Of a DNA stretch of 64,000 bases, positions 1-10,201 are shown in pieces. Made by a program: the position numbers and the translations under genes. Under the pieces are notes generated by a model. The model was not told the DNA's origin. It worked only from the letters and a program-made list of their open reading frames with translations, and ran no database searches. The stretch's first letter is position 1. The number at the start of each line of letters is the position of its first letter. Origin of the DNA: Nisaea denitrificans DSM 18348 (lineage in GTDB: Bacteria > Pseudomonadota > Alphaproteobacteria > Thalassobaculales > Thalassobaculaceae); assembly GCF_000426505.1 (NCBI RefSeq), contig NZ_AUFM01000021.1, positions 1-64,000 of the forward strand, written 5' to 3'.

Positions 1-2
1 CG

Positions 3-1193
3 ATGGCGAAGGAAAAGTTTGAGCGGAATAAGCCGCACTGCAACATTGGCACGATCGGCCATGTTGATCACGGCAAGACGTCTTTGACGGCAGCGATCAC
101 GAAGGTCCTGGCGGAAGCCGGCGGCGCAAGCTTCACGGCTTACGACCAGATCGACAAAGCCCCGGAAGAGCGTGCTCGTGGTATCACGATCTCGACGGCC
201 CACGTTGAGTATGAGACGGAAGCGCGTCATTACGCGCACGTCGATTGCCCGGGCCACGCCGATTATGTGAAGAACATGATCACGGGCGCTGCGCAGATGG
301 ACGGCGCGATCCTGGTTGTGTCGGCCGCTGACGGCCCGATGCCGCAGACCCGCGAGCACATCCTTCTGGCACGCCAGGTTGGTGTTCCGGCGCTTGTTGT
401 GTTCCTGAACAAGGTCGATCAGGTTGACGACGAAGAGCTTCTTGAGCTTGTTGAGCTCGAAGTTCGTGAGCTTCTGTCGTCCTACGACTTCCCGGGCGAC
501 GACATTCCGATCGTGAAGGGGTCTGCTCTTGCGGCTCTGGAAGACAGCAACGAGGAAATCGGCAAGAAAGCCATTCTCGAGCTGATGGCCGAAGTCGACA
601 AGTACATCCCGCAGCCGGAGCGTCCGATCGATCTGCCGTTCCTGATGCCGATCGAAGACGTTTTCTCGATCTCTGGCCGTGGCACGGTTGTGACCGGTCG
701 CGTCGAGCGCGGTGTTGTGAATGTTGGCGACGAAATCGAAATCGTCGGTATCAAGGACACGGTGAAGACGACCTGCACGGGCGTCGAGATGTTCCGCAAG
801 CTGCTTGATCGCGGTGAAGCTGGTGACAACGTCGGTGTTCTTCTGCGTGGCACGAAGCGTGAAGACGTTGAGCGCGGTCAGGTTCTGGCCAAGCCGGGTT
901 CGATCACGCCGCACACGAAGTTCACCTGTGAGGCTTACATCCTGACGAAGGATGAAGGTGGCCGTCACACGCCGTTCTTCTCGAACTATCGTCCGCAGTT
1001 CTACTTCCGTACGACGGACGTGACCGGGACGGTTGAGCTTCCGGAAGGTACCGAGATGGTGATGCCGGGCGACAATATCGCGATGACGGTTAACCTGATC
1101 GCGCCGATTGCCATGGATGAAGGCCTGCGCTTCGCTATCCGCGAAGGTGGCCGCACCGTTGGCGCCGGCGTCGTTGCCAAAATCGTCGAGTAA
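3..1193 (+). CDS. tuf: Elongation factor Tu
   Basis: EF-Tu is the GTPase that delivers aminoacyl-tRNA to the ribosomal A site. The 396-residue protein has full family length. The P-loop GHVDHGKT is at residues 19-26, the switch II motif DCPGH near 81-85 and the base-recognition motif NKVD near 136-139, followed by the two beta-barrel domains ending in [19 protein letters not shown]. It lies at the window edge and its ATG is at base 3, so the upstream str-operon genes (rpsL, rpsG, fusA) would be expected just outside. The next gene, rpsJ, starts 43 bp downstream on the same strand, the usual alphaproteobacterial arrangement, so tuf may lead into the S10 operon. A second tuf copy elsewhere is common in this group and cannot be excluded. 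Confidence 0.99.
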   Translation: MAKEKFERNKPHCNIGTIGHVDHGKTSLTAAITKVLAEAGGASFTAYDQIDKAPEERARGITISTAHVEYETEARHYAHVDCPGHADYVKNMITGAAQMDGAILVVSAADGPMPQTREHILLARQVGVPALVVFLNKVDQVDDEELLELVELEVRELLSSYDFPGDDIPIVKGSALAALEDSNEEIGKKAILELMAEVDKYIPQPERPIDLPFLMPIEDVFSISGRGTVVTGRVERGVVNVGDEIEIVGIKDTVKTTCTGVEMFRKLLDRGEAGDNVGVLLRGTKREDVERGQVLAKPGSITPHTKFTCEAYILTKDEGGRHTPFFSNYRPQFYFRTTDVTGTVELPEGTEMVMPGDNIAMTVNLIAPIAMDEGLRFAIREGGRTVGAGVVAKIVE

Positions 1194-1236
1194 AGCTGGA
1201 CATTGGGCTCGGTCACCGAGCCGGAGATAGAAGAAT

Positions 1237-1545
1237 ATGGACAGTCAAAACATTAGAATTCGCCTCAAGGCGTTTGATCATCGGATCCTTGATCAGTCGA
1301 CCGGCGAAATCGTGAACACGGCGAAGCGCACTGGCGCGCAGGTCAAGGGCCCGATCCCGCTGCCGACCCGTATCGAGCGCTTCACCGTTCTTCGCGGTCC
1401 GCACATCGACAAGAAGAGCCGTGAGCAATTCGAAATCCGCACACATAAGCGGGTTCTGGACATCGTCGACCCGACCCCGCAGACGGTCGACGCTCTGATG
1501 AAGCTTGATCTCGCGTCCGGTGTTGACGTCGAAATCAAGCTCTAA
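1237..1545 (+). CDS. rpsJ: 30S ribosomal protein S10
   Basis: S10 (NusE) is a 30S head protein that also joins the NusB antitermination complex. The 102-residue product has the family length and its typical start ([17 protein letters not shown]) and the block [17 protein letters not shown] in the C-terminal half, the segment that carries the long tRNA-proximal loop. It is the first gene of the S10 cluster; a purine-rich GGAGATAGAAGA stretch precedes its ATG. rplC follows after 18 bp, so the two are almost certainly cotranscribed. Confidence 0.99.
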   Translation: MDSQNIRIRLKAFDHRILDQSTGEIVNTAKRTGAQVKGPIPLPTRIERFTVLRGPHIDKKSREQFEIRTHKRVLDIVDPTPQTVDALMKLDLASGVDVEIKL

Positions 1546-1563
1546 CGCTGAAGGATTAGATTC

Positions 1564-2340
1564 ATGCGTTCCGGAGTAATCGCACAGAAGATGGGCATGA
1601 CCCGAGTGTTCACCGATACAGGTGATCACGTTCCGGTCACGGTCCTGAAGATGGACAGCTGCCAGGTGGTAGGTGTTCGAACCGAAGAGAATGACGGCTA
1701 CAGCGCCGTTCAGCTCGGCGTTGGCGCAGCCAAGGTCAAGCGTGTCAGCAAGCAGATGCGCGGCCACTTCGCGAAAGCGAAAGTCGAGCCGAAGCGGAAA
1801 CTGGCCGAATTCCGTGTCAGCCCCGATGCTCTCATTGAGGTCGGCGCGGAAATCACCGCGGACCATTTTGTTGCCGGTCAGAAGGTCGACGTTGTCGGCA
1901 CCTCTATCGGTAAGGGTTTCGCCGGTGCCATGAAGCGGCACAATTTCGGCGGCATGCGCGCCTCTCACGGTGTCTCCATCTCCCACCGCGCACACGGTTC
2001 CACGGGTAACTCCCAGGATCCGGGGCGTGTGTGGAAGGGCAAGAAGATGGCCGGCCACATGGGCGACGAGCGGGTGACGACGCAGAACCTCGAAGTGGTT
2101 CAGCTCGACGTCGATCGTGGTCTGATCCTGGTCAAGGGATCGGTTCCGGGCGCCAAGGGCGGCTGGGTTCTGATTTCCGATGCCGTAAAGGTGAAGCAGC
2201 CTGAAAATCTCCCGTTCCCGGCTGCCGTGCGCATGCCGACCGCGGAAGAAGTGGCCGAGCCGGAAGTTGTCGAAGCCGCTGCTGATGCGCCGGCTGAAGC
2301 CGAGACCTCGGCTGACGACAACGCCGAGAATAAGGACTGA
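1564..2340 (+). CDS. rplC: 50S ribosomal protein L3
   Basis: L3 is an early-assembly 50S protein reaching towards the peptidyl transferase centre. Recognisable blocks are the N-terminal KMGMTRVFT and the central [19 protein letters not shown] loop followed by [18 protein letters not shown]. The protein has 258 residues, longer than the roughly 210 of the E. coli form, because of an Ala/Glu/Asp-rich tail over about the last 40 residues that looks disordered and acidic. Such tails are seen in other alphaproteobacteria. rplD begins 5 bp downstream. Confidence 0.99.
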   Translation: MRSGVIAQKMGMTRVFTDTGDHVPVTVLKMDSCQVVGVRTEENDGYSAVQLGVGAAKVKRVSKQMRGHFAKAKVEPKRKLAEFRVSPDALIEVGAEITADHFVAGQKVDVVGTSIGKGFAGAMKRHNFGGMRASHGVSISHRAHGSTGNSQDPGRVWKGKKMAGHMGDERVTTQNLEVVQLDVDRGLILVKGSVPGAKGGWVLISDAVKVKQPENLPFPAAVRMPTAEEVAEPEVVEAAADAPAEAETSADDNAENKD

Positions 2341-2345
2341 GGGTC

Positions 2346-2963
2346 ATGAAGCTTCCTGTTACGACACTCGACAACAAGAAGTCTGGCGACATTGAAGTCG
2401 CGGACTCCGTGTTCGCCGTCGAGCCGCGCCGGGATATTCTTGCCCGTGTGGTAAACTGGCAGCTGGCCAAGCGCCGAGCCGGTACCCACGCGACCAAGAC
2501 TGTTTCCCAGGTCAGCGGCACGACAAAGAAGCCGTTCAAGCAAAAAGGTACCGGTCGGGCCCGTGCGGGCTCGCTGCGGGCTACCCAGTACCGCGGTGGC
2601 GGTATCTCCCATGGTCCGATGTCTCGTGACCACGGGTTTGCTCTGCCGAAGAAGGTCCGCAAGCTCGGCATGCGCTCTGCGCTGTCGGCCAAGCAGGCCG
2701 AAGGCAAGCTGATCGTGATCGACGATGCGGCGGGCGAAACCAAGACCAAGGAACTGGCCAAGAAGCTTACCGCTCTCGGTTGGAATTCGGTCCTGTTCAT
2801 CGGCGGTAGTGCGCTCGACGAGGGCTTTGCCCGGGCCGCGCGGAACATCCCGAATGTGGATGTGCTGCCGGAACAGGGCGCGAACGTCTATGACATCCTC
2901 CGCCGGGACACCCTGGTGCTGACCAAGGCCGCGGTGGAAAGCCTGGAGGCTCGCCTGAAATGA
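2346..2963 (+). CDS. rplD: 50S ribosomal protein L4
   Basis: L4 binds 23S rRNA domain I and lines the peptide exit tunnel with a long loop; in E. coli it also represses its own operon. The 205-residue protein shows the loop sequence [19 protein letters not shown] and the following [17 protein letters not shown] block. The end of the gene overlaps the start of rplW in an ATGA junction, indicating translational coupling. I saw no clear L4-responsive leader structure upstream of rpsJ, so autoregulation is not supported here by sequence. Confidence 0.99.
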   Translation: MKLPVTTLDNKKSGDIEVADSVFAVEPRRDILARVVNWQLAKRRAGTHATKTVSQVSGTTKKPFKQKGTGRARAGSLRATQYRGGGISHGPMSRDHGFALPKKVRKLGMRSALSAKQAEGKLIVIDDAAGETKTKELAKKLTALGWNSVLFIGGSALDEGFARAARNIPNVDVLPEQGANVYDILRRDTLVLTKAAVESLEARLK

Positions 2964-3289
2964 GCATGCGTCCTTACAATGCCAGCCAAGTTCGGCTGAG
3001 CGACGAGCGCGCGTACGACATCATCGTCCGCCCGATCGTCACCGAGAAATCCAGCCTCGGATCGCAGTTCGGCCAAGTGACTTTCGAAGTCACCCTCGAT
3101 GCGACCAAGCCGGAAATCAAGGTCGCCGTCGAAAGGTTGTTCGATCGCAAGGTTAAAGCCGTCAACACCGTGCTGACCAAAGGCAAGGTTAAACGCTTCC
3201 GGGGCAAACTCGGCAAGCGGTCGGATTACAAAAAAGCGATCGTCACTTTCGAGGACGGTCAGGACATCGATGTTACGCAGGGGGTCTGA
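2960..3289 (+). CDS. rplW: 50S ribosomal protein L23
   Basis: L23 sits beside the exit tunnel and is the main docking point for trigger factor and SRP. The 109-residue protein contains the family opening [14 protein letters not shown] near residues 15-28 and the [24 protein letters not shown] segment in its C-terminal half (a basic extended loop). It starts inside the rplD stop codon (ATGA); a second ATG two codons downstream at 2966 would also be acceptable, and the family norm of about 98 residues does not decide between them. rplB follows after 3 bp. Confidence 0.98.
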   Translation: MSMRPYNASQVRLSDERAYDIIVRPIVTEKSSLGSQFGQVTFEVTLDATKPEIKVAVERLFDRKVKAVNTVLTKGKVKRFRGKLGKRSDYKKAIVTFEDGQDIDVTQGV

Positions 3290-3292
3290 TCC

Positions 3293-4117
3293 ATGGCGTT
3301 GAAGACATTCAATCCGACGACGCCGTCCCAGCGCGACCTGGTGATCGTCGACCGCTCGGAACTCTGGAAAGGCAAGCCGGTCAAAGCATTGACCCGTGGC
3401 CTGACCAAGTCCGGCGGACGGAATAACACGGGCCGCACAACGTCTTTCTGGCGTGGCGGCGGGCATAAGCGTAAATACCGCATCATCGACTTCAAGCGCC
3501 GTAAATTTGACGTGGCGGCGACGGTCGAGCGGCTTGAATACGATCCGAACCGGACCGCGTTCATTGCGCTGATCAAATATGACGACGGTGAGCAGGCTTA
3601 CATCCTGGCTCCGCAGCGTCTCAAGGCTGGTGACAAGGTCATCGCCGGTGAGCGCGCGGACATCAAGCCGGGCAACGCTATGCCGCTGAAGAGCATTCCG
3701 GTGGGCACGATCGTCCACAATGTGGAGTTCAAGGCAGGCAAGGGCGGTCAGATTGCCCGTTCTGCCGGTGCATACGTGCAGATCGTCGGTCGCGATCAGG
3801 GTTATGCCCTGCTGCGCCTCACCTCTGGTGAAGTGCGGATGGTTCGTGGCGAATGCATGGCAACTGTCGGTGCGGTGTCAAACCCGGATCAGCAGAACGT
3901 CAAGCTTGGCAAGGCGGGCCGTTCCCGCTGGCTCGGCAAACGCCCGCACGTTCGCGGTGTCGTTATGAACCCGGTCGACCACCCGCATGGTGGTGGTGAA
4001 GGCCGGACCTCGGGCGGTCGCCATCCGGTGACCCCATGGGGTAAGCCGACCAAAGGTAAGCGTACGCGCAGCAACAAGAAAACCGATCGCCTTATTGTGC
4101 GTCGGCGCCGGAAGTAA
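3293..4117 (+). CDS. rplB: 50S ribosomal protein L2
   Basis: L2 is a conserved 50S protein needed for subunit association and peptidyl transfer. The 274-residue length is standard. The near-invariant block [13 protein letters not shown] near residues 224-236 includes the histidine implicated in peptidyl transferase function, and the C terminus is the usual [13 protein letters not shown]. The N-terminal half has the [23 protein letters not shown]-binding stretch. It is embedded between rplW (3 bp upstream) and rpsS (13 bp downstream). Confidence 0.99.
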   Translation: MALKTFNPTTPSQRDLVIVDRSELWKGKPVKALTRGLTKSGGRNNTGRTTSFWRGGGHKRKYRIIDFKRRKFDVAATVERLEYDPNRTAFIALIKYDDGEQAYILAPQRLKAGDKVIAGERADIKPGNAMPLKSIPVGTIVHNVEFKAGKGGQIARSAGAYVQIVGRDQGYALLRLTSGEVRMVRGECMATVGAVSNPDQQNVKLGKAGRSRWLGKRPHVRGVVMNPVDHPHGGGEGRTSGGRHPVTPWGKPTKGKRTRSNKKTDRLIVRRRRK

Positions 4118-4130
4118 GAGGAGATAGACG

Positions 4131-4406
4131 TTGTCACGTTCTGTTTGGAAAGGCCCGTTTGTAGACGGGTATCTCCTGAAGAAGTCCGATGCGTCGCGCG
4201 CGTCCGGTCGTAACGAGGTCATCAAGACCTGGTCACGTCGGTCGACGGTTTTGCCGCAGTTCGTAGGACTGACCTTCGGGGTTCATAATGGCCAGAAATT
4301 CATCCCGGTCCTCGTGACCGAGAACATGGTCGGACACAAACTCGGCGAATTCGCGCCGACCCGCACTTATTACGGCCACACGGCCGATAAGAAGTCGCGG
4401 CGCTAG
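4131..4406 (+). CDS. rpsS: 30S ribosomal protein S19
   Basis: S19 binds with S13 in the head of the small subunit and contacts the A-site tRNA and intersubunit bridge. The 91-residue protein has [15 protein letters not shown] at the N terminus and the [20 protein letters not shown] block. Translation starts at TTG (4131): the initial SRSVWKG sequence is the family start, there is no in-frame ATG nearby, and AGAGGAG lies at the right distance upstream. A TTG start in a highly expressed ribosomal gene is slightly unusual. Confidence 0.98.
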   Translation: MSRSVWKGPFVDGYLLKKSDASRASGRNEVIKTWSRRSTVLPQFVGLTFGVHNGQKFIPVLVTENMVGHKLGEFAPTRTYYGHTADKKSRR

Positions 4407-4422
4407 GACTGGAGCAGAGACC

Positions 4423-4803
4423 ATGGGCAAGAGTGCGGTCGAACGCCGACTGGACGATACCGAGGCGAAAGCGGTGCTCCGCAATGTGCGGGTGAGCCCG
4501 CAAAAGCTGAATGTCGTCGCACAGATGATCCGCGGCATGGATGTGGAAAAGGCCCTCGCGGCCCTGACCTTCTCCCGCCGCCGCATCTCGAACGATGTTA
4601 AGAAGCTTCTGCAGTCCGCGATCGCGAATGCTGAGAACAATCATCAGCTCGATGTTGACCGGCTTTTCATCAAGGAAGCCTCCGTCGGCAAGAGCATCGT
4701 CATGAAGCGCTTCCGTCCGCGGGCGCGGGGGCGTGTCGGCAAAATCTTGAAGCCGTTTTCGCACCTTACCGTTGTCGTGCGTGAGCGCGGGGAGACCGAA
4801 TAA
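4423..4803 (+). CDS. rplV: 50S ribosomal protein L22
   Basis: L22 contributes a beta-hairpin to the wall of the exit tunnel; changes in that hairpin give macrolide resistance in other bacteria. The 126-residue protein contains [15 protein letters not shown] and the hairpin region [19 protein letters not shown]. About 15 extra residues at the N terminus relative to the E. coli protein ([16 protein letters not shown]) are common in alphaproteobacteria. It overlaps the next gene by one base (TAATG). Confidence 0.99.
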   Translation: MGKSAVERRLDDTEAKAVLRNVRVSPQKLNVVAQMIRGMDVEKALAALTFSRRRISNDVKKLLQSAIANAENNHQLDVDRLFIKEASVGKSIVMKRFRPRARGRVGKILKPFSHLTVVVRERGETE

Positions 4804-5483
4804 TGGGTCATAAAGTTAATCCGATCGGGCTTCGCCTCGGCATCAACCGGACGTGGGACTCACGCTGGTTCGCTGCCAAGGATTATGGCGATCTTCTGCA
4901 CGAAGACATCCGTATGCGGCGCTACCTGCACAAGCGTCTGGCGCAGGCCGGCATTTCCCGGATCGTCATTGAGCGTCCGGCGAAGCGTTGCCGCGTTGCC
5001 ATTTACACTGCCCGCCCGGGCGTTGTGATCGGCAAGAAGGGGCAGGATATCGAGAAGCTCCGTCAGGATCTCTCGAAGATGGTCGGCACCGAGGTCAGCC
5101 TGAATATCCTCGAGATCCGCAAGCCGGAAATCGATGCCAAGCTGGTCGCCGATAACATTGCGCAGCAGCTGGAGCGCCGGGTTGCTTTCCGTCGCGCCAT
5201 GAAGCGGGCCGTTCAGTCGGCAATGCGTCTTGGTGCCCAGGGTATCCGGATCAATTGCGCAGGCCGTCTCGGCGGCGCGGAAATCGCCCGGACCGAATGG
5301 TACCGCGAAGGTCGCGTTCCGCTGCACACGCTGCGTGCGGACATCGATTATGGCGAATCCACCGCGCAGACCACCTACGGCGCCTGCGGTGTCAAGGTCT
5401 GGGTATTCAAGGGCGAGATTCTTGAACACGATCCGCTCGCCCACGAAAAGCGGCTGACCGACCAGCCTGGTCATCAGCGCTGA
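4803..5483 (+). CDS. rpsC: 30S ribosomal protein S3
   Basis: S3 lies at the mRNA entry channel and takes part in unwinding of structured mRNA. The 226-residue protein starts with [13 protein letters not shown], carries the KH domain motif [14 protein letters not shown] near residues 75-88 and the C-terminal domain with [20 protein letters not shown]. Its ATG overlaps the rplV stop codon by one base. rplP follows after a 28 bp spacer that holds an AGGTTAGATAG Shine-Dalgarno-like stretch. Confidence 0.99.
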   Translation: MGHKVNPIGLRLGINRTWDSRWFAAKDYGDLLHEDIRMRRYLHKRLAQAGISRIVIERPAKRCRVAIYTARPGVVIGKKGQDIEKLRQDLSKMVGTEVSLNILEIRKPEIDAKLVADNIAQQLERRVAFRRAMKRAVQSAMRLGAQGIRINCAGRLGGAEIARTEWYREGRVPLHTLRADIDYGESTAQTTYGACGVKVWVFKGEILEHDPLAHEKRLTDQPGHQR

Positions 5484-5511
5484 GCCGGCGGATAGGATAG
5501 AGGTTAGATAG

Positions 5512-5925
5512 ATGCTTAGTCCGAAGCGCACAAAATTCCGTAAGGCCCACAAAGGCCGGATCCACGGAAATGCAAAAGGCGGTACGACGCTGAATTTCGG
5601 TTCTTTCGGTCTGAAGGCACTGACACCAGCGCGTGTCACCGCTCGTCAGATTGAGGCCGCACGTCGTGCGATTACCCGTCACATCCGCCGTTCCGGTCGG
5701 GTGTGGATCCGGATTTTCCCGGATGTTCCGGTGTCGTCGAAGCCGGCGGAAGTACGTATGGGTAAGGGTAAGGGTACCCCGGAATTCTGGGTTGCCCGTG
5801 TGAAGCCCGGTCGGATCATGTTCGAGCTCGAAGGCGTTCCGCGGGACCTGGCAGAAGAAGCGTTTACGCTTGCTGCTGCCAAGCTTCCGCTCGATACGCG
5901 CTTCATAGCCCGGCTTGGCGAATAA
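5512..5925 (+). CDS. rplP: 50S ribosomal protein L16
   Basis: L16 binds at the base of the central protuberance and helps position A-site tRNA. The 137-residue protein starts [16 protein letters not shown] and has the typical [20 protein letters not shown] and [18 protein letters not shown] blocks. Full family length. The Arg that is hydroxylated in E. coli L16 (by RoxA) lies in the RMGKGKG region, which is conserved here, but whether it is modified cannot be told. rpmC starts 14 bp downstream. Confidence 0.99.
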   Translation: MLSPKRTKFRKAHKGRIHGNAKGGTTLNFGSFGLKALTPARVTARQIEAARRAITRHIRRSGRVWIRIFPDVPVSSKPAEVRMGKGKGTPEFWVARVKPGRIMFELEGVPRDLAEEAFTLAAAKLPLDTRFIARLGE

Positions 5926-5939
5926 GGCTGCGGGAGAGA

Positions 5940-6143
5940 ATGATGGCAAACAAGGCAGCAACAGATCTTCGCGCGAAGACGGGCGATGAGATGAAAACCA
6001 GCCTGGTGGACCTGAAGAAGGAGGCATTCAACCTTCGTTTTCAGCGTGCCAACGGTCAGCTGGAAAACACTGCGCGGATGCGGCAGGTGCGCCGTGAGAT
6101 CGCGCGCATCAAGACGATCCTGCACGGGCAGGCCAGCGCTTAA
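5940..6143 (+). CDS. rpmC: 50S ribosomal protein L29
   Basis: L29 is a small two-helix 50S protein near the tunnel exit. The 67-residue product contains the family signature [29 protein letters not shown] (quoted here only as the blocks [10 protein letters not shown] and RRDIAR-like RREIARIKT). Two ATG codons lie in tandem at 5940 and 5943; the GGGAGAG upstream fits either, so the N terminus is uncertain by one residue. rpsQ follows after 26 bp. Confidence 0.97.
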   Translation: MMANKAATDLRAKTGDEMKTSLVDLKKEAFNLRFQRANGQLENTARMRQVRREIARIKTILHGQASA

Positions 6144-6169
6144 GCAGCGTTGGATTTAGGAGACGAGAA

Positions 6170-6418
6170 ATGCCGAGGCGAATTTTGCAGGGCACCGTGG
6201 TAAGCGATAAGGGCGAAAAATCTATCGTCGTTCGCGTCGAACGCCGCGTCATGCATCCGATCTACAAGAAGTTCATCAAGCGCTCGAAGAAATTCGCTGC
6301 ACATGATGAACAGAACCAGTACAAGGTCGGCGACATTGTGCGGATCCAAGAATGTGCTCCGATTTCGAAGCGCAAGAACTGGACCGTTGTCACCGATGCT
6401 GCTGGCAGCAACGCCTAA
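6170..6418 (+). CDS. rpsQ: 30S ribosomal protein S17
   Basis: S17 is a primary 16S rRNA-binding protein with an OB fold. The 82-residue protein shows [21 protein letters not shown] at its start in family style (first block [11 protein letters not shown]) and the diagnostic [16 protein letters not shown] and [10 protein letters not shown] segments. An AGGAG motif sits just before the ATG. It is followed by rplN 18 bp downstream in the same operon. Confidence 0.99.
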   Translation: MPRRILQGTVVSDKGEKSIVVRVERRVMHPIYKKFIKRSKKFAAHDEQNQYKVGDIVRIQECAPISKRKNWTVVTDAAGSNA

Positions 6419-6436
6419 GCGGCGAGGAGCGACGAC

Positions 6437-6805
6437 ATGATCCAGATGCAGTCCAACCTTGATGTCGCAGACAACTCCGGCGCTCGCCGTGTTCAGTGCA
6501 TCAAGGTTCTCGGCGGCTCCAAGCGCAAAGTCGCTGCCGTCGGTGACGTGATTGTGGTCTCCGTTAAGGAAGCAATTCCGCGGGGCCGCGTTAAAAAGGG
6601 TGAAGTGCTTCGGGCCGTTATCGTCCGGACCGCCAAGGAAATCCGTCGCAATGACGGCTCCTCGATCCGGTTCGACAACAACGCCGCGGTGCTCATCAAC
6701 AAGCAGAACGAGCCGATCGGGACCCGTATCTTTGGTCCGGTGACCCGTGAACTTCGTGCCAAGAAGTTCATGAAAATCGTCTCGCTCGCACCGGAGGTGC
6801 TGTGA
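6437..6805 (+). CDS. rplN: 50S ribosomal protein L14
   Basis: L14 lies at the subunit interface and forms bridge B8; it is also the docking site of the silencing factor RsfS. The 122-residue protein starts [17 protein letters not shown], the classic family start, and has [15 protein letters not shown] and a C-terminal [16 protein letters not shown]-like end (here [18 protein letters not shown]). Its TGA stop overlaps the ATG of rplX by one base. Confidence 0.99.
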   Translation: MIQMQSNLDVADNSGARRVQCIKVLGGSKRKVAAVGDVIVVSVKEAIPRGRVKKGEVLRAVIVRTAKEIRRNDGSSIRFDNNAAVLINKQNEPIGTRIFGPVTRELRAKKFMKIVSLAPEVL

Positions 6806-7128
6806 TGGCAACGAAGTTCAAGGTGAAGAAGGGCGACAAAGTCGTCGTCACCACCGGCAGGGACAAGGGAAAGACGGGCGAAATTCTGCGCGTCATCACG
6901 GATGAGAACCGTGTCCTGGTCCAGGGTGTGAACATGGTCAAGCGCCACACGCGTGCGACCCAGACCTCAGCCGGCGGTATTATTGAGAAAGAAGCGCCCG
7001 TTCATGTTTCGAACGTTGCGCATATCGACCCGAAATCCAACGAGCCGACGCGCGTCGGGATTCGTCTTCTCGAGGATGGCCGCAAGGTCCGCTTCGCGAA
7101 ACGGTCCGGCGAAGTGCTCGACGCTTAA
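6805..7128 (+). CDS. rplX: 50S ribosomal protein L24
   Basis: L24 is an assembly-initiator protein of the 50S subunit. The 107-residue form has the KOW motif region [20 protein letters not shown] at residues about 7-26. Two starts are possible: GTG at 6802 and ATG at 6805. I chose ATG because GGAGG (6793-6797) is then seven bases upstream and the ATG overlaps the rplN stop as TGATG, a common coupling arrangement. The other choice adds one residue only. Confidence 0.97.
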   Translation: MATKFKVKKGDKVVVTTGRDKGKTGEILRVITDENRVLVQGVNMVKRHTRATQTSAGGIIEKEAPVHVSNVAHIDPKSNEPTRVGIRLLEDGRKVRFAKRSGEVLDA

Positions 7129-7151
7129 GCGCGCTCGAAACGAGGCCAGAC

Positions 7152-7691
7152 ATGTCGCGATTAAAAGAAGTTTACGAAGCCGAGATCAAGCCGGGAATGC
7201 TGTCGGAGTTCAAATATGCGAACCCGATGATGTGCCCGTCGATCGAGAAAGTCGTCGTCAATATCGGCGTCGGTGAGGCGGTGCAGGATTCCAAGCGGGT
7301 TAAAGCCGCTGCGGAAGAGCTTGCCATCATCACCGGTCAGCGTCCGATTGTAACCCGCGCGAAGAAGTCGATTGCCGGCTTCAAGCTCCGCGAGGGTATG
7401 CCGATTGGCTGTAAAGTCACCCTCCGCCGCGAACGGATGTACGAGTTCCTGGATCGTCTGGTGAACATCGCCCTGCCGCGCGTGCGTGACTTCCGTGGTC
7501 TCAGCCCGAAAAGCTTTGACGGACGCGGAAATTACTCGATGGGCCTGAAAGAGCAGATTGTGTTTCCGGAAATCGACTACGATCAGGTCGACCATATCCG
7601 GGGCATGGAAATCGTCGTGGTGACGACTGCCAATACCGATGATGAGGCGCGCGAACTGCTGCGTCGCTTTAACTTCCCGTTCGTAAACTGA
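7152..7691 (+). CDS. rplE: 50S ribosomal protein L5
   Basis: L5 binds 5S rRNA and contacts P-site tRNA and S13 across the subunit interface. The 179-residue length is standard. Recognisable blocks are [15 protein letters not shown], the [19 protein letters not shown] stretch near residues 66-84, and [18 protein letters not shown]. It starts the usual L5-S14-S8-L6-L18-S5 order of the spc operon; rpsN begins 18 bp downstream. Confidence 0.99.
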   Translation: MSRLKEVYEAEIKPGMLSEFKYANPMMCPSIEKVVVNIGVGEAVQDSKRVKAAAEELAIITGQRPIVTRAKKSIAGFKLREGMPIGCKVTLRRERMYEFLDRLVNIALPRVRDFRGLSPKSFDGRGNYSMGLKEQIVFPEIDYDQVDHIRGMEIVVVTTANTDDEARELLRRFNFPFVN

Positions 7692-7709
7692 TCGGGCTGG
7701 AGAAGAGTC

Positions 7710-8015
7710 ATGGCGAAAAAAAGCGCGATTGAAAAGAACAAGAGCCGCGGGAAGATTGTCCAGCGGGACGCCGGAAAGCGTGCCCGTCTGAAGGCGATTG
7801 CCTGCGACAAGGATCTTCCTTTGGAAGAGCAGTTTAAAGCCCGTCTGAAGCTGAACGAGCTGCCGCGCGATGGTGCGAAGATCCGTCTTCGCAACCGCTG
7901 CGAGGTCAGCGGCCGCCCGCGCGGTTACTATCGCAAGCTGAAGATGTCCCGTATTGCCCTGCGTGATCTTGGCTCGATTGGCCAGATCCCGGGCATGGTT
8001 AAGTCAAGCTGGTAA
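7710..8015 (+). CDS. rpsN: 30S ribosomal protein S14 (zinc-independent type)
   Basis: S14 is a late-assembling head protein of the 30S subunit. The 101-residue protein is the long form. The C-terminal module [20 protein letters not shown] has a single cysteine and lacks the CxxC...CxxC zinc ribbon, so this is the zinc-independent (C-minus) paralogue. That makes the ribosome less dependent on zinc supply than one with the short zinc form. Only one S14 gene is visible in the window. Confidence 0.99.
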   Translation: MAKKSAIEKNKSRGKIVQRDAGKRARLKAIACDKDLPLEEQFKARLKLNELPRDGAKIRLRNRCEVSGRPRGYYRKLKMSRIALRDLGSIGQIPGMVKSSW

Positions 8016-8030
8016 GAGAGGAGTCTTACA

Positions 8031-8429
8031 ATGACGATGAGTGATCCTCTCGGGGACATGCTGACCCGAATCCGGAACGGCCAAACTGCTGGTAAAAGCG
8101 TTGTGGTTAGCCCGGCATCGAAAATGCGGAGCAATGTGCTCGAAGTGCTGATGCGCGAAGGTTTCATTCGCGGCTATTCCAGCGCCGAAGTGCGCAAGGG
8201 CATCGGCGAGCTGCAGATCGAACTGAAGTACCATGATGGTGAGCCGGTGATTCGCGAGATTCATCGCGTTTCCCGTCCGGGCCGTCGGGTGTACTCAAAG
8301 ATCAAGGATCTGCCGCGGTGCTACAACGGTCTGGGTATCCAGATCCTGTCGACGCCGCGCGGCATTCTTTCCGACAATGAGGCCCGCGTTGCCAATGTTG
8401 GCGGCGAAGTCCTCTGCAAGGTATTCTGA
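8031..8429 (+). CDS. rpsH: 30S ribosomal protein S8
   Basis: S8 is a primary binder of the 16S central domain; in E. coli it represses the spc operon by binding an rRNA-like site in the L5 mRNA. The 132-residue protein starts with [14 protein letters not shown] and ends with the typical [20 protein letters not shown] block. I did not identify an S8-type helix in the rplE start region. An AGAGGAG motif lies eight to twelve bases upstream of the ATG. Confidence 0.99.
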   Translation: MTMSDPLGDMLTRIRNGQTAGKSVVVSPASKMRSNVLEVLMREGFIRGYSSAEVRKGIGELQIELKYHDGEPVIREIHRVSRPGRRVYSKIKDLPRCYNGLGIQILSTPRGILSDNEARVANVGGEVLCKVF

Positions 8430-8443
8430 TCGGAGTCGGGGAA

Positions 8444-8977
8444 ATGTCACGTATTGGTAAAAACCCAGTCGCTCTTCCGAGTGGCGTTACCGCCGAAATC
8501 GGCGCTGACGTTTTCTCTGCGAAGGGCAAACTCGGCCAGCTTTCTGTTCCGCTCAGCGATGCCGTAGACATCGTGATCGAGGACAGCCTGGTCACTGTGA
8601 AACCGAAGAATGCCTCCAAGCGTTCGCGGGCGATGTGGGGCACCATGCGTGCTCGCGTCCAGAATGCCGTAACCGGCGTGTCTGATGGTTTCACGATCAA
8701 CCTGGAAATCAATGGCGTCGGTTATCGTGCGGCGGTCGAAGGCAAGAACCTCGTTCTGGCACTCGGTTTCAGCCACCCGGTGAACTATCCGATTCCGGAA
8801 GGCATCACCATGAAGTGTGAGCGCCCGACAGCGATTTCGATCCATGGTGCCGACAAGCAGCAGGTTGGTCAGATCGCGGCTGAAATTCGCGGGTATCGTC
8901 CGCCGGAGCCTTTCAAGGGCAAGGGCGTCAAGTACGAGACCGAGACCGTCCTCCGCAAGGAAGGCAAGAAGAAGTAA
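8444..8977 (+). CDS. rplF: 50S ribosomal protein L6
   Basis: L6 lies near the GTPase-associated centre and the sarcin-ricin loop. The 177-residue protein has two repeated alpha/beta domains: [14 protein letters not shown] at the start, a mid-protein [20 protein letters not shown] block, and the C-terminal signature [13 protein letters not shown]. Start at ATG 8444 is supported by a GGAGTCGGGG purine run upstream. rplR follows after 11 bp. Confidence 0.99.
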   Translation: MSRIGKNPVALPSGVTAEIGADVFSAKGKLGQLSVPLSDAVDIVIEDSLVTVKPKNASKRSRAMWGTMRARVQNAVTGVSDGFTINLEINGVGYRAAVEGKNLVLALGFSHPVNYPIPEGITMKCERPTAISIHGADKQQVGQIAAEIRGYRPPEPFKGKGVKYETETVLRKEGKKK

Positions 8978-8988
8978 GGATTCGTGGC

Positions 8989-9351
8989 ATGCTGACATCA
9001 AAACAACTTTTCCAGCGTCGCCGCCAGCGGACCCGTGCCGCGCTGCGCGCCAAGACAAACGGCAAGGCCCGGCTCTCCGTGTTCCGGTCTTCCAAGAACA
9101 TCTATGCTCAGATCATCGACGATCTGAAGGGCGAGACCCTGGTGAGCGCATCTTCTCTCGAGAAGGCACAGCGCGAGCAGCTCAAGACGGGCGCGGACAA
9201 ATCCGCGGCTGCGGAGATCGGCAAGCTGATCGGCGAGCGTGCGGTGAGCAAGGGCGTTACCGACGTCGTGTTCGACCGTGGCGGCTACCGGTATCACGGA
9301 CGCGTCAAGGCACTCGCCGACGCGGCTCGTGAAGCCGGACTGAAGTTCTAG
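8989..9351 (+). CDS. rplR: 50S ribosomal protein L18
   Basis: L18 binds 5S rRNA together with L5 and L25. The 120-residue protein shows the basic N terminus [13 protein letters not shown], the block [18 protein letters not shown] and the C-terminal [20 protein letters not shown] motif that marks the family. Length is standard. It is separated from rpsE by 13 bp. Confidence 0.99.
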   Translation: MLTSKQLFQRRRQRTRAALRAKTNGKARLSVFRSSKNIYAQIIDDLKGETLVSASSLEKAQREQLKTGADKSAAAEIGKLIGERAVSKGVTDVVFDRGGYRYHGRVKALADAAREAGLKF

Positions 9352-9364
9352 AAGGGGCCGGAAC

Positions 9365-9919
9365 ATGGCACGAGGCGAAAGAAGAGATCGCGACCAACGT
9401 GAAGATCCGGAACTGGTTGAAAAGCTAGTCGGTATCAACCGCGTCGCGAAGGTTGTGAAGGGTGGCCGTCGTTTCGGCTTCGCCGCCATCGTGATCGTCG
9501 GTGACGGTCGCGGTCGCGTCGGCTACGGCGCGGGTAAAGCCCGTGAAGTGCCGGAAGCAATCCGCAAGGCAACCGAGCAGGCGAAGCGTGGCATGGTCCG
9601 GGTTCCGCTGCGCGAAGGCCGCACACTGCATCACGATATCGGCGGGCGCTTCGGTGCTGGCCGTGTGATCCTGCGGTCGGCTCCGGCCGGTACCGGTATC
9701 ATCGCAGGTGGCCCGATGCGCGCCATCTTCGAGGCGCTGGGTATGCAGGATGTGGTGGCGAAATCCACCGGTACGTCCAACCCGCACAACATGATCAAGG
9801 CCACTTTTGAAGCGCTGAAGAACGTCAGGTCTCCGCGCGCGGTAGCAGCCAAGCGTGGCAAGAAGGTCGCTGAGATCTTCGGCCGGGCTCCTGGCGAAGC
9901 CGAAGCGGCTCAGGCCTAA
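9365..9919 (+). CDS. rpsE: 30S ribosomal protein S5
   Basis: S5 helps keep decoding accurate and lines the mRNA entry site. The 184-residue protein has the N-terminal double-stranded RNA-binding fold with [19 protein letters not shown] near residues 22-40, then the [20 protein letters not shown] block of the C-terminal domain. There is a short Ala/Glu-rich tail. A GGGGCCGGAAC stretch precedes the ATG. rpmD follows after 15 bp. Confidence 0.99.
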   Translation: MARGERRDRDQREDPELVEKLVGINRVAKVVKGGRRFGFAAIVIVGDGRGRVGYGAGKAREVPEAIRKATEQAKRGMVRVPLREGRTLHHDIGGRFGAGRVILRSAPAGTGIIAGGPMRAIFEALGMQDVVAKSTGTSNPHNMIKATFEALKNVRSPRAVAAKRGKKVAEIFGRAPGEAEAAQA

Positions 9920-9934
9920 GGACGGAGAAGAGCC

Positions 9935-10144
9935 ATGGCGGCAACGAAGAAGAAAGCGGCCAAGACGACTGTTACGGTCACTCAGACCGGCAGCCCGATC
10001 GGCCGTACCAAGGACCAGGAGCAGACGCTTGTCGGCCTGGGCCTGAACAAAATGCACCGCACGCGTACGCTGGAAGATACTCCGGCGGTTCGCGGCATGA
10101 TCGGCAAGGTTGCTCATCTGGTGCGCGTCGAAGACGCGTCCTAA
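9935..10144 (+). CDS. rpmD: 50S ribosomal protein L30
   Basis: L30 is a small 50S protein of the spc operon. The 69-residue product contains [20 protein letters not shown] and the family C-terminal pattern [20 protein letters not shown]-like ([18 protein letters not shown]). An extra Lys/Ala-rich stretch, [11 protein letters not shown], precedes the core. A 57 bp spacer separates it from rplO, the longest gap inside this operon; it holds only a weak CCGG-based inverted repeat. Confidence 0.98.
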   Translation: MAATKKKAAKTTVTVTQTGSPIGRTKDQEQTLVGLGLNKMHRTRTLEDTPAVRGMIGKVAHLVRVEDAS

Positions 10145-10201
10145 CGCAACCGGGCAGAACATATAGGCGATCCGGTCGATGCCGGAACGAGGGCAAGAAC
10201 G

